Made by a program: the position numbers and the translations under genes. From Endomychus coccineus (Eukaryota > Arthropoda > Insecta > Coleoptera > Endomychidae): a stretch of 64,000 nucleotides of DNA. The DNA lies in assembly GCA_958510875.1 (NCBI GenBank), contig OY294069.1, forward strand, positions 161,013,111 to 161,077,110. The letters run 5' to 3'. Positions 10,871-23,300 of this stretch are shown piece by piece (the first letter of the stretch is position 1; the number at the start of each line of letters is the position of its first letter). Below the pieces are notes generated by a model that was given only the letters and a program-made list of their open reading frames with translations, was not told the origin of the DNA and did no database searches.

Positions 10871-12797
10871 ATTTCATCCATGTTATGTACATAATATGTT
10901 TACACTCGAAATCATAAGATATAAATGGGATCACAATAATAAATTTTGCAAAAATCTTCTGTGGAATCAAATATAGGTATTATTTGAAAGAATATTTTTA
11001 ACTGAATTCTTTCAATGGTAATTCTCTAATGGGCTCGGGCAATTTATTAGAATATTGAAACGCTAAAAATTTGGGGTCATTTTGAGATTTTTTGAGTCTA
11101 AAAAAATCTGTACTAATATTTCTCTTATTACAAGTATTGTAATCATGAAAATCCTTACTCAAGAAGTATACTTACTTCTGCAATTATGTGCATACTTAAA
11201 ACAATTTGACAATGTTAATATACCTATACGCTCTCCTTTGTAATCTGAAAATCTCATTTTTTAGAACAATTACACCAAACTAAAATAGCCTAGCGTAACT
11301 GGCTTTCAATCTATACAATTATATCTTTATATCTATTCAAGCGTACATTCTGAAGGTCGTATTCGCTGACAAGTGATCAGCAATTACGAGTTAAAGTCGG
11401 TAATCAATTAAATGATGAATCTCAACAACAATGAAAACAAAATCAAAAATATTTTAATCACTTTGAGTGTGGAATCTAGGTAACATATATTTGACTGAAA
11501 TTAATGCAAACAATGTGTTATTCCTCATTATGGAGTAAAAACAGGGTGGACAAGAAAATTACCATACCGAACGAGTAGGTGGTGAAGAACTCTCTTTCCT
11601 CTAAAGATAATAAGTTTTTATGAAAACATTGAAGCGGGGGCGATCCCACGCGCGAGGTTAGGAAAATATATTTACTTTAGAACACCGGGGCACACCCCGC
11701 CCATATGTTGTTAAAGCGACCTATAGGAATAAGACTAGGCACAAAAACAGTCTGTAAAGGCTCTTTTCAACTCCACGTGGATTTCCCCTGACTCAGGGAA
11801 AAAGGTCGACTGGCCTCTTGCTGTCCTTGCGTTGCTCAGCATACTTCCTTTCTGGTCCAGAAGTCGGTACCCCTATCAAGATATAATAATTTGTAAAACT
11901 TCATTTCGAATTAAATTGAATTATTTCGAGGAACCAAAAAGTAATAATTCTTCGGATTATTACATAACTGTGATGCATTGATCACTAACTTCCCTCACAT
12001 ATAGGAACCGAAAATATATGATTAGAAACAGATAAATAGGTGGATAGACGTCTACGACATTCCGAATTAGTAATTATTCCCAAAAATGGTACAAATGGAA
12101 CTCCATATTCTCTATCAACTAAAATTCCGTACGAGCCTCCAAAGTTGTCCCGGTAATGTAGGTAATATGCGGATGAAAGGCAAAATTAATTTTATGGACG
12201 AGGGTCTACGGAAATATTTTTGGTATGTAATAATTCACAAATAATGGATATAGTTTCTGGAATAGGGTTATTGATGAAAAGATATTCGACATCGTACATG
12301 ACGAGCAATAACCTTCCAATCATTTTGAATGTTTTTAAAATTAGTATGAACTAGTAGTATTTATTTTTCGAGCCAAGCATATTATGTAGAAGTTCTCTTT
12401 AACGGTTGTGCTTGATAATTAGTGATGATGCTATCCACTCAGTTGAATCCATTAGGTCCAATCGTTCGGATGGAAAATGCTGCAACACGTTTCCAGACAT
12501 TGTTAGTTTTGATTAGCGTCAATTTGACATCCCCATGAATTGTGCAGATGCGAATTCTGGATAAACAGAAATTTTGCATATAGAATTGGTATGGATCCGA
12601 TATGATGAAAATTTCAAATCGGTCTAATAGAGCGACTGCATTTCACTCACCAAATCGATAGTTAACGAACAATCATTGACAATAGTGAAAATGCAATCCA
12701 GGGCATCATGATTCCCAATCACTGAACTGAGATGACATTCCAACAAAATCAACTATAAAAGAGTTCACATCGTGGATACACTATAACAATATGCATA
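10871..12797. other. Unassigned sequence, one GC-richer island
   Basis: There is no convincing gene. The segment at about 11625-11880 is clearly GC-richer than its surroundings (CACCGGGGCACACCCCGCCC) and could be a retrotransposon 5' UTR, but nothing proves that. Confidence 0.35.
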
Positions 12798-12838
12798 AGA
12801 AAAATCACCTTTATCCACTAAAAACACTGTTAACGTAT
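12798..12838 (-). repeat. Penelope family A terminus fragment
   Basis: On the - strand this reads GTTAACAGTGTTTTTAGTGG followed by ATAAAGGTGAT, matching the terminal segment of the Penelope copies at 6.1 and 61.7 kb. Confidence 0.6.
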
Positions 12839-13139
12839 CACGAAACTTGTCTACACGATAACTCGAAAACGAAAGGTCCTATCATATTCAAATTTTGTCG
12901 AAAAATAGTTTACTGTTCGGTAAAAGTAGCACTACACGTTTTCTGAAGGGTTGGAAATTTAAAAAAAATCCTTGCTCCGAAAGTATGCATTGAATCTTTT
13001 TAAAACTCTTACAGTAAATTTAGAACTGCTTTCGTTCAAATTTCAACAAAATCGTTCAACAACAACTTCAACACAGGGACAGCCGATATACATCGTTTCC
13101 GTGGTAACTCATCTTTGGGAAAACAAAACATTTAAATTT

Positions 13140-13454
13140 TTGGACCATTGTTGTAATGATGGTGACCGGACTCCTCACAGGACACTGTCAGCTGACCCAG
13201 TTTGTAGTAGAAGTGGAGAGGCGGATGAAACTGCCTCTCACATCATAACAGAATGTCCAGCACTGGCTTCTCTTAGGCTACAACACATATGCTGCTTGTA
13301 GTCATAAGAGATATTAGTCCATGCAAAATCTTAGGCTTCGGTACTGTCTTCGGCCTGCTGAACTGATTATTGTATCAAGGGTCGCACAATGGACCCAATC
13401 ACGCGGTCTAAGTAATCAAGACTTGTCCGCCCCAGTCTTGATTGATTGATTGAG
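13140..13454 (+). pseudogene. R1/LOA-like non-LTR polyprotein C-terminus
   Basis: Two adjoining frames read GLLTGHCQL and DPVCSRSGEADETASHIITE-CPALASLRLQ. These match the end of the RNase H region and the CCHC-like C-terminal motif (CxxCGEADETAxHIxxECPAL) of RNase H-bearing non-LTR elements. A small deletion of about 15 codons or a frameshift separates the two. A (GATT)n tail at about 13437-13454 marks the 3' end, directly against the LTR-like repeat. It is a 5'-truncated, inactive copy. Confidence 0.7.
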
Positions 13455-13805
13455 TGAACAAACATCAGTAAACTGTACGTACGACATAAAACGCGAGAAG
13501 AACCAACATAAATTTTCACTTAGGAAGCCATTTTGCAACGTACTTTATTCAGTCATAACACTCTTATACACGCTTACTTACTGGTAAAAATACATTCCAA
13601 TCACACGAGGACACCTTAGTAGCAGGTGCAACATATAATTTTCCACAAGAAAGAGTTAATACTATGTTTAATTCTAATATTGATCACCTGCCACACTCAA
13701 ACTGTAGTAAGCAACGTCTCTTCTCCAAGCATCTCACTGATGACGTCACACTGACTTTTTTACTCAGTGTACAGACCTTGTACTATAGAAGGTATTGGCT
13801 CAACA
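13455..13805 (-). repeat. LTR-like dispersed repeat, copy 1
   Basis: About 350 bp here are repeated at 51941-52295. On the - strand it begins TGTTGAGCC and carries a TATA-like GTATAAGAG followed about 15 bases later by GAATAAAG, the layout expected of an LTR with promoter and poly(A) signal. No internal retroelement sequence is attached, so it would be a solo LTR. The exact 3' boundary and a target duplication are not resolved. Confidence 0.5.
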
Positions 13806-15289
13806 CTCCTCGTGCTCATTGATATATTTATTTATATATTGCCTGCGAGCTATGATACGCTGCTTCTTTGCAATCGTAGGGACTTTTTCCCTGTATGATT
13901 TGGGCAAGTTTCCGACTTTCTTTAAATTGCATCCTTATCATTTCGATAATGCAACAGGTCCTGAACGTTCTTCAGTTATTTGAAGGATAACAACGATAGC
14001 ATTTTTAATTTCGGCACATATCCAAAGTGTGAACTGTTCTGTTAATTTTTTGACCTGCAGAGAACAAAGACATGCACGGCCATAGTATTTACCAGGAGAT
14101 ACATTTCAATCATTCTCCGTTCCGGTCTGATAGAAGTAATACACATGTTCGTAAATATTTACAGCTGAACAAACGTTGTTTCTGTTGCAGGATAATATAG
14201 TTGATTCATTGTGCGTGCTCGAAATTTATAATATTTTCTTTATGTATCTAACTGAAGATCTCATAACAAAAATAAATATTTATCCTCCACTAACTTCATA
14301 AGCTTCGCATTACATCATTCTCTTTGAAAACCTGCAACAATTGTGTCTCTGATTTTGTTTGTGGTATGAAATAAATCTGAGGAAACGTATCTCTGAAATC
14401 AGAGTTCAACATCCAGCTTCGCATTGTGTTCCGAGCAAGTAAGTGTGATAGCTTATTTAAGCAATACGGAGAATATGGCAATACTTCTAAAGCGTCCCTA
14501 TAATAAAACCTGTATAAAAAATTTACAACATGACATTCCACTCCAACATTTTATGTTTCTCGTCTCGTGAGTATTTCTCCTTGAATATCTACAGACGTTT
14601 GGTGCATAAATAGTTCAGATGAATCATCAGGTTTTGCGTTATGATTACGTCTTTACTTGCGGGATTCAATTTCCTCGTAAACAATTTACGACGTCAGAGC
14701 ATAAGAAAATCGTAGATCGCCGAACATGTTGTTTTGAATCGATGTAGACAAATTGGAAATCGTCATTTTTATACGGATAACGGATGAATTCAATTTTCCA
14801 GGCTAAACTCGGAACATTTGAATTTTGTGTCACCCACCCGAGAATTGCCAGGGTAATTGTGAGTGGGAAGAGTGTGAGAGTTGGGGGATTCCTATAGCAT
14901 TTTGAAGGAATTTAAGTCGTTATTAGCTCTATACCTGGTCCTGAAGTAAATGAATGAAGTAAAACAAACATATCATCTTCTAAAATCGCCCCCTCCTATT
15001 CATCCTTCAAGTGTGGATGAAGGAGACTTGGCAATCTCAGACTGGCCGCTTGAATTCGACTTGGAGAATGAAGCACGAACCTTTGACCTCTTCGGTACTG
15101 TCATACATCGTTGGAATGGTCTGGTACGTTTTCTGGGGAAAAGTGAATGAGTCGTAAGTATCGAATGTTCATAATATTTATCAATCAATTTTTTTTGGGA
15201 ATAAAATTGATATCGGGGAAAATATCTACTACGAGACCAAGGTGAAAATGGCGCCACAATCGAAAATTCCATATGACATTTGTTATCTT
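13806..15289. other. Unassigned sequence
   Basis: Short open stretches (14296-14541 on -, 14950-15150 on +) show no recognisable family. The segment 14980-15150 is GC-richer and ends near a GTAAGTAT donor-like site at 15157, so a 5' UTR exon cannot be excluded. Confidence 0.35.
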
Positions 15290-17640
15290 TATTTAATTAG
15301 GTATCCTAATATACATAATAAATATACTCATAATAATATAATAACATAATACTGCATAACTATACATAAGTAAATAAGTATGAACACGTACAGTACATAG
15401 TTCCAAAAAAAAACTATCAATTTAAATAAAACTAAAAAAGAAAATACTAATCAACATAATATGTATAAATAGACAACTATTAATAGTTGATTATAAATTG
15501 ATAAGACAAATATTGTCAACTTCCTTGTTTTTTTATGAGAGATTTGATTTTTTTTTTGAAAGTAGAGAGAGTGGAACTGTTTTTTATTGCAAAAGGTAAT
15601 TGATTAAACTCCTGGAAACCCTTTAAAAACAGAGAACTCATGGTGCTCTTGCGTTTAGTTCTAGAGATTTGAAAATCATCACAATTTCTAGTTAGGTACG
15701 GATGGACATCTCTTCGAAAAACCAAAAACATTTGGAAATAAGATGGAGCTAGATTGTTCAGAATTTTGAAGATGAAAACCATAGCGAGGTAGTAAATTCT
15801 CTGCGAGACAGTGAACCATTGTAACGTATTAGACATACAAACAATAGATGTATATCGATTCACTTTTAAAATGATTCTCATACCACGATTTTGCAGTTTC
15901 TGTAGCTGATTTATTTTATTTAGGTCCCACGAAAATAATACTGATGCACAGTAATCAAAATGTGGTTGGATTATTGTGTTGTACACCGTTATTTTAGTTT
16001 CCATTGATAGCGTTTGTGAAATTCTAGAAAAGAAGAATAATTTCTTCCGTATTTTTTGAAAATATACTCAAAATGATTGTCAAACGACAGAACGTTATCT
16101 AAATGGAAACCCAAATATTTGAATGTTGACACTATTTCAATTCTTCCATTATTTATGATCAAATTTATATTATTGATATTTAGAGCTTTATATTTGTGTT
16201 TAGATGTTAAAATCATTCTTTTAGTTTTCGAAACATTAAGTTTGAGTTTATTTAACGATAAATAATCTTGAACTTCTTCCAATATTGATTTCATTTTTTT
16301 AATTGCTTCATCTAAATTTTTATCACTACGTGCTAATAACGTGTCATCGACAAAAAGATTGATAAATTCACACTCAATGAATAGTTCGATATCATTTAAA
16401 TATAAAATGAAAAGTAAGGGGCCTATGACACTTCCTTGAGGAACTCCCACATTAATAGACACTCCAGGTGATACATACCCCTTGAAACGAACTCTTTGAC
16501 AACGACTACTGAGATAGTTATTCAGCCAGTGATATACCTTACCCTCGATTCCATAGGTTGATAATTTTTTTAATAATATTTTACGATCAATGGTCTCAAA
16601 AGCTCTTTTTAAATCAAGGAAAACACTCACAACATATTTGTCATTGTCTATATCTTTTTTTAATTTACAAAGCGTTAGTTGCAGAGATGATTCACAGGAA
16701 TAGTTTTTTCTAAAGCCCGATTGGTTATTTATCAAAATTTCATTAGTTACGATGTGATCCATTAATTGTTGATATACAGCTAATTCTAGGAATTTTTCCA
16801 ATGGAGGCATTGTATTAACCGGTCTAAATTTAGAGGCATTAACGGTATTAACTATTTTCTGAATGGGAATGATGGTACTAGTTTTGAGTGCATCAGGTAT
16901 GATACCAGTTTCAAGTGAAGAATTGACTAAGTTCAGAATAATATGACCAATTGTTTCAAAAATATTTTTTAGCATTTTGGCGTTAAGAATTTCATGAACC
17001 GATATCTTGGAATCCAAAGTTTCAACTATTTTTCTCAATTCAGTCAACGTTAGTAATCGGAATCTATCCATTAAGGGATACATATTATAATTTGTGTTAG
17101 ACCAAACTCTCGGGGAATTTGAAACTTTCTACGATTTCCTTTATACTTTCAATGAAATAGTGATTGAAATGCACAGCTATGCTTTCATTATCTTTTATCA
17201 TTATTTGGTTATTGCCATCTTTAAACATAACAACATTTGGATGATCCTCAATTTTTGTATTAATTATATTCTTCCAAGTTTTCCACATTTGTTTGGGATT
17301 GTTCCTATATCTATCTATTTTATCGATATAATATTGTTGTTTTTTAGATTTCATCAGATTGACCACATCGTTTATAAGTTTTTTGAAGACTTCCCATTTG
17401 CTCTCTTTCTCACTCATACAGCAAGATTTGAATAGTTTATAAGCTCTGTCCCTATCTCTCATTATATCATGCATCTCATTGTCAAACCATGCTAGTTTAG
17501 TTTTATATCTACAGTTAACCAAAGGGGCAACTCGATTCATCACATTTTCATAGTTCACAAAGAGTTCCTGATATAATACATTTACATCGCCAGAATCGAG
17601 ATTCCAATCATATATATATTTTTTGAACATAGATGTACCA
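15290..17640 (-). mobile_element. Jockey/CR1-like non-LTR retrotransposon, 5'-truncated
   Basis: Three successive - strand frames cover an RT N-terminal region, the RT core and the C-terminal region. The 3' UTR runs into AT-rich sequence toward 15290. The element stops abruptly near 17640 without ORF1 or the endonuclease, as expected from 5' truncation. Confidence 0.88.
15516..17630 (-). pseudogene. Jockey/CR1-like reverse transcriptase, two frameshifts
   Basis: This encodes a reverse transcriptase in three pieces read right to left. 17630-17097 holds the region upstream of RT (LAWFDNEMHDIMRDRDRAYK, MWKTWKNIIN). 17083-15989 is the RT core: IIPIQKIVN, QSGFRKNYSCESSL, VSVFLDLKRAFETIDR with the first catalytic Asp, VGVPQGSVIGPLLFILYLND, and FVDDTLLA with the catalytic Asp pair. 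16004-15516 is the thumb and tail (TIIQPHFDYCASVLF). Only a frameshift near 17090 and one near 15995 break it, and RT catalytic residues are intact, so this is one of the less decayed elements here. Confidence 0.9.
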
Positions 17641-17759
17641 TCATTAACTAGAACGCATTAAAATTTTCAGACTGATATGTCATTCAGATCTGTTTTGACA
17701 CCCATCGAAAGTAAAGAAATTTAATTAATTAAAACCACCCGCACAGTATATAAATAAAA

Positions 17760-18060
17760 TTGTTTAGGTTGCAATAGGACTTATACAGGAATCTCTCAAC
17801 AATATTTACAAAAAAGAATATGGCCATAAGTATAGTAGAAGATACAAAATCTTAGAAAACTCTACCGCCCTTGCTAAACAGCGTTTTGAATATAACCATC
17901 TATTCGATTACAAAAATGTTGATATTTTAACTAAGGAAACCAATTATCATAAAAGATCTATCCTGGAGATGATTCACATAAAACGTGACTCTAGGTCTGT
18001 AAATCATAGAACACACGTTCAATATTCAACAAATGTTTATAATTACTTATGAATTGAAGG
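17760..18060 (+). pseudogene. Penelope-like element, family B, C-terminal fragment
   Basis: One + strand frame reads STALAKQRFEYNHLFDYKNV, then LTKETNYHKRSILEMIHIKR, the segment that follows the GIY-YIG core in Penelope polyproteins. The same sequence occurs on the - strand at 53520-53760. The frame ends at a stop near 18052. No RT or GIY-YIG core remains in this copy. Confidence 0.75.
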
Positions 18061-19027
18061 GATTTAGGCGTAATTATAATGTAACGCTGTTACTTCTCCA
18101 TTACAAGGAATACGTTGGTCCTTTTACATTCGAAGAAATTTTCCACTCTATTACATTTCATTTATAAAGCGACAAAGCAATGGCCAGATGGAAGTTCTGC
18201 ACGACATAGTGGATTATAAAATTTCTCTCTTTTCTTTCGGAATTCTCATATATTTTTATACTTTTTGTAGTATCCCGTGGAAGCTCTTCAACTGGAGAAA
18301 TAGTTTACTCCGTTTCAAAGATATGTCTCATACTCGTGGAAAGGATCTCCCTCAGATCTATCCTTTGTATTTGTGCAAAGTGTTCTTTAGAGAGGATCCT
18401 CCGATACGTTATCGAAATCGAAAGGTGATTTCACGAAGGAACGGTCGAAGCTGAAAATTACGAGAATTCTAACGGTGGCGTTTACCGGGTTAAAAGAACA
18501 ACGACGGTAGGCGGTGAATCGGAAAACTTTACATAAAAATTTGAACGGGAACAAGGGAATGCGTACCATCATCCGTTCGATAACATGTTGAACGACTTCC
18601 TTGTCCTATGCAATTTGAATTGATGTGACGTGTCACACATGCTTGGAATAAATTATTTGGCACTTGACTTATGCAATAGCTTGAGAAATATATCGAATAA
18701 TAGATGTGCGATGCACGTGATGGAACATAAGTAGGACGATGGTTTAAATTAAAATATCCATCAATTGATGGCATTATTTTCAAATAGCATACAAAAGGAC
18801 CAAAAAAAAAGATGGTACAACACAAATGTCACAAGCGATTTTCGATTGAGGCTCTATCTGTTTTATTTTTCTTGGACTCTTCACCTTGCCCTAGTAATAA
18901 TATAAGGATCATTCCTTACGGAGAATAAACCATTTGTAGGGAAAGTTCTCAAATTCACTGTTTGCTAATTCGAAATAGGATACTTACCTACCATTAAAGG
19001 GAGATTTTCGCCTTGCCCTCATATATA
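18061..19027. other. Unassigned sequence
   Basis: Overlapping open stretches at 18188-18825 on both strands have no recognisable motif. I see no repeat partner. Confidence 0.4.
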
Positions 19028-19105
19028 AGGACTTCCTGTTTAAACGGGGTTGCCAGACGTGAACTGAGTCCTTAGTTGCACCCCATTTACTTTTTTCAAT
19101 GTAAA
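19028..19105 (+). repeat. Dispersed repeat shared with 47798-47875
   Basis: ACTTCCTGTTTAAACGGGGT, then TTGCACCCCATTTACTT, recur at 47798-47875 in the same orientation with few differences. The parent family is unknown to me. Confidence 0.6.
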
Positions 19106-19430
19106 AAACGTGTCCTTTAATGGATCTGTTTGAAAATTTCCCAGCAATATGTAATTTAAATTAATCTCATTGAAACAGTACGAACTTATTCCTAAAATTT
19201 CGTGGACTTCATGTGATCATGCAGAATGTGTCGGTGATGTTAATTAATTTAAAGCCAAACTAAACTTCCAGGTATCTAACCAATTTAATATTTTTCTTTT
19301 AATTTGATTTCCAAATCATCCTGTAAGTTACCTTTGATGACAGGTCCCTGGAAAATGTCCCTTAACCGTTGCCTTTTGGGGGAACCTTCACATTCATTAT
19401 TTTCCACTAACTTAATATAATATTTATATA

Positions 19431-19715
19431 CTGGACTGTGGATTTGAAATGCTTCGTATTTAAACCAAATTGAAGTAGAGCATATATAACATATTCAAGA
19501 TACATGAAGTAGAGCATATATGACAAATTGTGTCCCTCTGATGTCTATTCGTGGTTATTGTAGATGGAACTCCACAATAGAAACCGATTTGAATGCAAAA
19601 TTTTTGGCAAACAGTACTAGCTACAATGTCGGGAATTGGAAATGCTCCAGGCCAACGGTTACATCTATCATTACACCTTCAATTTTAGAGAAACCTTTGA
19701 AAATGGGTTAAGGTT
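19431..19715 (+). repeat. Direct repeat, unit 1 (pair with 20096-20345)
   Basis: Blocks such as AAACCAAATTGAAGTAGAGC, TCTATTCGTGGTTATTGT and GAGAAACCTTTGAAAATGG occur in the same order at 20096-20345. Within unit 1 the GAAGTAGAGCATATA motif is itself doubled. Sequence between the two units includes RT scraps. Confidence 0.65.
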
Positions 19716-19739
19716 TCACACTATCAATATGAATATTAT

Positions 19740-19825
19740 CACTTCTAACAAATCGGTGATATGGATCTGAAACAAACTTGGTGCCAAGATAGATCCCCGT
19801 GGAATACCAGCGTTGATAGCCATTG
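19740..19825 (-). pseudogene. Non-LTR reverse transcriptase scrap
   Basis: The - strand reads AINAGIPRGSILAPSLFQIH, the conserved GVPQGSxLxPxLFxxHIN block. It resembles the scrap at 38043-38120 on the + strand and probably belongs to the same family. Confidence 0.6.
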
Positions 19826-19839
19826 TATCGAAGGATACG

Positions 19840-20095
19840 GTGAGCAATATTTTGTACAAATATTCGGTACAGCTACTATTGCTAACCTCGCTATGGAATG
19901 CCTAGAGAAATCTGTAATAAATTCATTAGATATTCAACACGTATTCTTCAAACGGTTTGTATATGATTGCATAATGTGTATTCCCAATGATAAAATTCAG
20001 CAATTGATGAATTTAACAATTTCCACTGTCAACTTCAAATAGAAGTGAATAAAAACATAAATTTCCTTATTATTATTATATCATACAAATTTATA
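19840..20095 (+). pseudogene. Penelope-like RT scrap, third family
   Basis: The frame reads GTATIANLAMECLEKSVINS, then FFKRFVYDCIMCIPNDKIQQ. This matches the Penelope RT block around the YVDD box (xLADLxMExLExxx...FYKRYVDDCI), with VYD in place of VDD, so one catalytic Asp is lost. A shifted frame continues as KNINFL. Confidence 0.65.
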
Positions 20096-20345
20096 AACTG
20101 GACTTTTGATTTGAAATCCTCTATATTTAAACCAAATTGAAGTAGAGCATATATAACATCTTCATTGACAAATTGTGTCCGTGTATCTATTCGTGGTTAT
20201 TGTGGATGGAAGTCCAAAATGATAAACCCATGTAAAACGAAAGTTTTCACAAACAAACTTCAATGTCGGAAATTGGAAATGTTCAGGCCAACGGGTAAAT
20301 CTATCATTACACGTTAAATGTAAGAGAAACCTTTGAAAATTGGTA
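20096..20345 (+). repeat. Direct repeat, unit 2 (pair with 19431-19715)
   Basis: This is the second copy of the repeat described at 19431-19715, beginning CTGGACTTTTGATTTGAAAT. Confidence 0.65.
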
Positions 20346-23300
20346 AAGTCAAATCTATTTGAAGTGTCCTTAAATTTTCCAAATGGAAACTTATTATTCA
20401 TCCTGTTTGAGCATGTTAACACTATGTGGTATGATTGAGCGTGTATTGAGAAACTTTCTTATCGAATCGATGGTGATTATCCTATTAGAGAATACCCTCG
20501 AGCACAGCCGACTCTGTACAAGCCGGGACCCAAAACATACAACATCACGTGTCTCCTTAACCGTAACCCTATACTCTATGAACGACTGTCACCTGATACA
20601 TGGGAAATCTATCTTTGCAAGAGTGTATTAATATATATATTGTTAAGAATTTCTTATGATTTTTATTTTTGCCCCACGTTGTGGTGACAATTATTAACTA
20701 AATTCTTATGAGTTTATTTTATTTTATTTGTTATTAATAATTATATTTTGATTCTACCGTCTAGCTTTTTATCTTTTTAATTTGATTATATTTGAACTTT
20801 GAATTAATGTTTATGAAGTTTTGAAGTTTATCTGAAGTTTATCTATAGAATAATTTTATATGGAATTAAACACAATGCTCTTTGATTTCACAATATTTAA
20901 TTTCTATGACTCTTATTATCTCGGGTAATTCAATTTTATGTTTACAAAATCTATGACATAACCTTAAAATCACTTTTACAACTAATATTTGTTTATACTG
21001 TTATAATCAACAATCCTCCTTTTACTTTACATATAATACGGATAATATGATGTAGAAATTATAAACAAACTTACGTTTAAATAATATCCAAAAGTGTGTT
21101 TAACAATGTTGGCAATTTTCAATTTACTTCTTTTATAATTTCGTTGATTCACTTTTTACACAATACTATGCTATTTCACGATAATCACAGGTAACTAATT
21201 TTGGTTACTTCTTCTTGAGAATCAGGAACTGTTGATAATACTTTGTTTTATTCTTTTAGATAAGACATAAAACTTTTCGATGCTTTATTGAAATTATATT
21301 GAAGAATGGCAATCGTTGGATACTTCTTATAAATTGGAGGTTATTACAACCTTTTACTTGATTTAGATACTTGGAACACTCGTTGACTTTTAATAAATTT
21401 TATTAACTTCGGTTATTTGGAACTTATCGAAGTTTGGAACACTTGCGTTCACTGATGTTTATTTTTATAAACTTAGGTTAGAAAATTTTGGTGAGTTGCC
21501 AGAGAAGAATAGTCTCTACTTGGATATTAATGCAAACTGAACTTGGCTTTACTTTCAGACCCTTTTATAGGCCTCCAAAACCGACGCCAAGCATTTTCAA
21601 AATTAACCAATTAGGTGTTCACTTTTCATATCAAGAATGCCAAGTTAATTGTTGTTAAACTGACACAAGTACTCATTGTTACCAGACTGACACTAGAAAT
21701 TCGTCTCGACCAATCAGAATTTAGTATTCTATAATTTTTGAATTATTGAAGATTTTCAACTTATTTTAATTGATAGTGATTCCTTCTTTTTAAATTAATA
21801 TTGCCTACATTTTTCCCCACACTTTGGTATAATATAACCTATGATTGGGTTATTATTAATATGATTATTCCCATATTTATGGTTTTCTTGACAGTTACTT
21901 ATTCTTAAATCTAATACATACTATATTATATCAATAACATTCTTTTAACATTACATAACTCAAATTTACTAATCCTAACTTATATCTATAACATTATTCA
22001 ATGTTTTGTACTATCTCATGATAGTTTTGTAATCACTTTAATTATGATTTCTGCTTTCGTTACACAGTACGTTTCTTCACTTTCACTGAAGTTCTTGTTT
22101 ATCACTTCTTATTCTATTACATTGTTGTTTATTATGTTTTACATTGTTAATTTTAATATCCTAACTATTATTTAGCTTTTACTATTGTTTTTAATTCCAT
22201 ATAAATATCTTTTATTTGATCTTTTCTGATTTTCAAAGTTCGGTAAGTTATTATTTTTAAATTTTTATTGTTTATGAAATGAAATCATAACAATATATAT
22301 CACGTTGTTTACAATTTCTAGTATTCATATTTGAACATGTTACATCACAGATACATAACAAATGATAGGATACCCTGCTTAGTCAATCAAACAAGCTGAA
22401 ATAATTTCAGATTAATAAATAAATCATTGAATGTTAGCTTATTGATACTTTCTGCTCAAGTATTTAGTCATGTTTAACCTATTTTCCGACATTACATTAA
22501 TCAAGTTTCAAGTAGGAGTATGTGACTGCATGTATTGGAACAAATATTAGTTAAATTCTATATAATGAGGATTGAGATTTATCTGTTCCCGGCATTCCAA
22601 ATTAATGGCTACTGTCGATATCAGTTGAATAATATACAACATGCGAGAATATTGAAGGTTTAATTCAATTAATAATATTGTATTACAAGGATTATCAGTT
22701 ATCTACTCTCATTATTTATTATTATTGACATAATGGCGAATGCTGTTCAATTACCATGGTGAGTGAATCGAAATTGTGTTATAATAATCTAGCAAGTGTT
22801 TTTTCATTCATGAATAAAGCGCCGAGCTCCAAGAACCGAGCCACCAGATAGCGTGTTGACAACAATGGTAACCTTGTTTTCCCCTCACGAGAGCACGACT
22901 GAGCAAACATGTAGATTGAGTCAGATCGAGCGGTATATAGGATTAATGTGAGAGTATGAGAAAGCCAGACGCATCGTATTGTTAATAAGATAAACAGAAG
23001 AAGAACAGGCACAGGCCGAATTGTTAAGGATTAGAGATGGGTTGCTATTCAGCGATCTGTTGTTATTTAATAACTGATGCTTCATAAAAGCAACTCCGTG
23101 AATGTAGCATATTTTGTCTAATATCAAATAACAACTGCTAATTTGTAACTCTTAGTTGAAACAGCTATTTTGACATTTGAGATTGGAAAAATAGGAATAG
23201 CCATTATGGTATCATGATTATGGTATTTCTATTAGAAATAACAGTATCGCTAATCTCTAGTAAAAATACTAGCCTACTGAAGAATGGAGATACATGCTAT

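Noticed and set aside
14950..15157. GC-richer open stretch ending near a GTAAGTAT site, considered as a 5' exon.
   Set aside because: No acceptor or start context fits well, and the peptide is not recognised. Kept only as a remark in the region entry.
20640..21850. Possible LTR and primer-binding site: ACAACGTGGGGC-like sequence on the - strand at about 20671 and a similar one at about 21817.
   Set aside because: No paired LTR, no polypurine tract and no gag-pol sequence could be found nearby, so the resemblance is too short to annotate.
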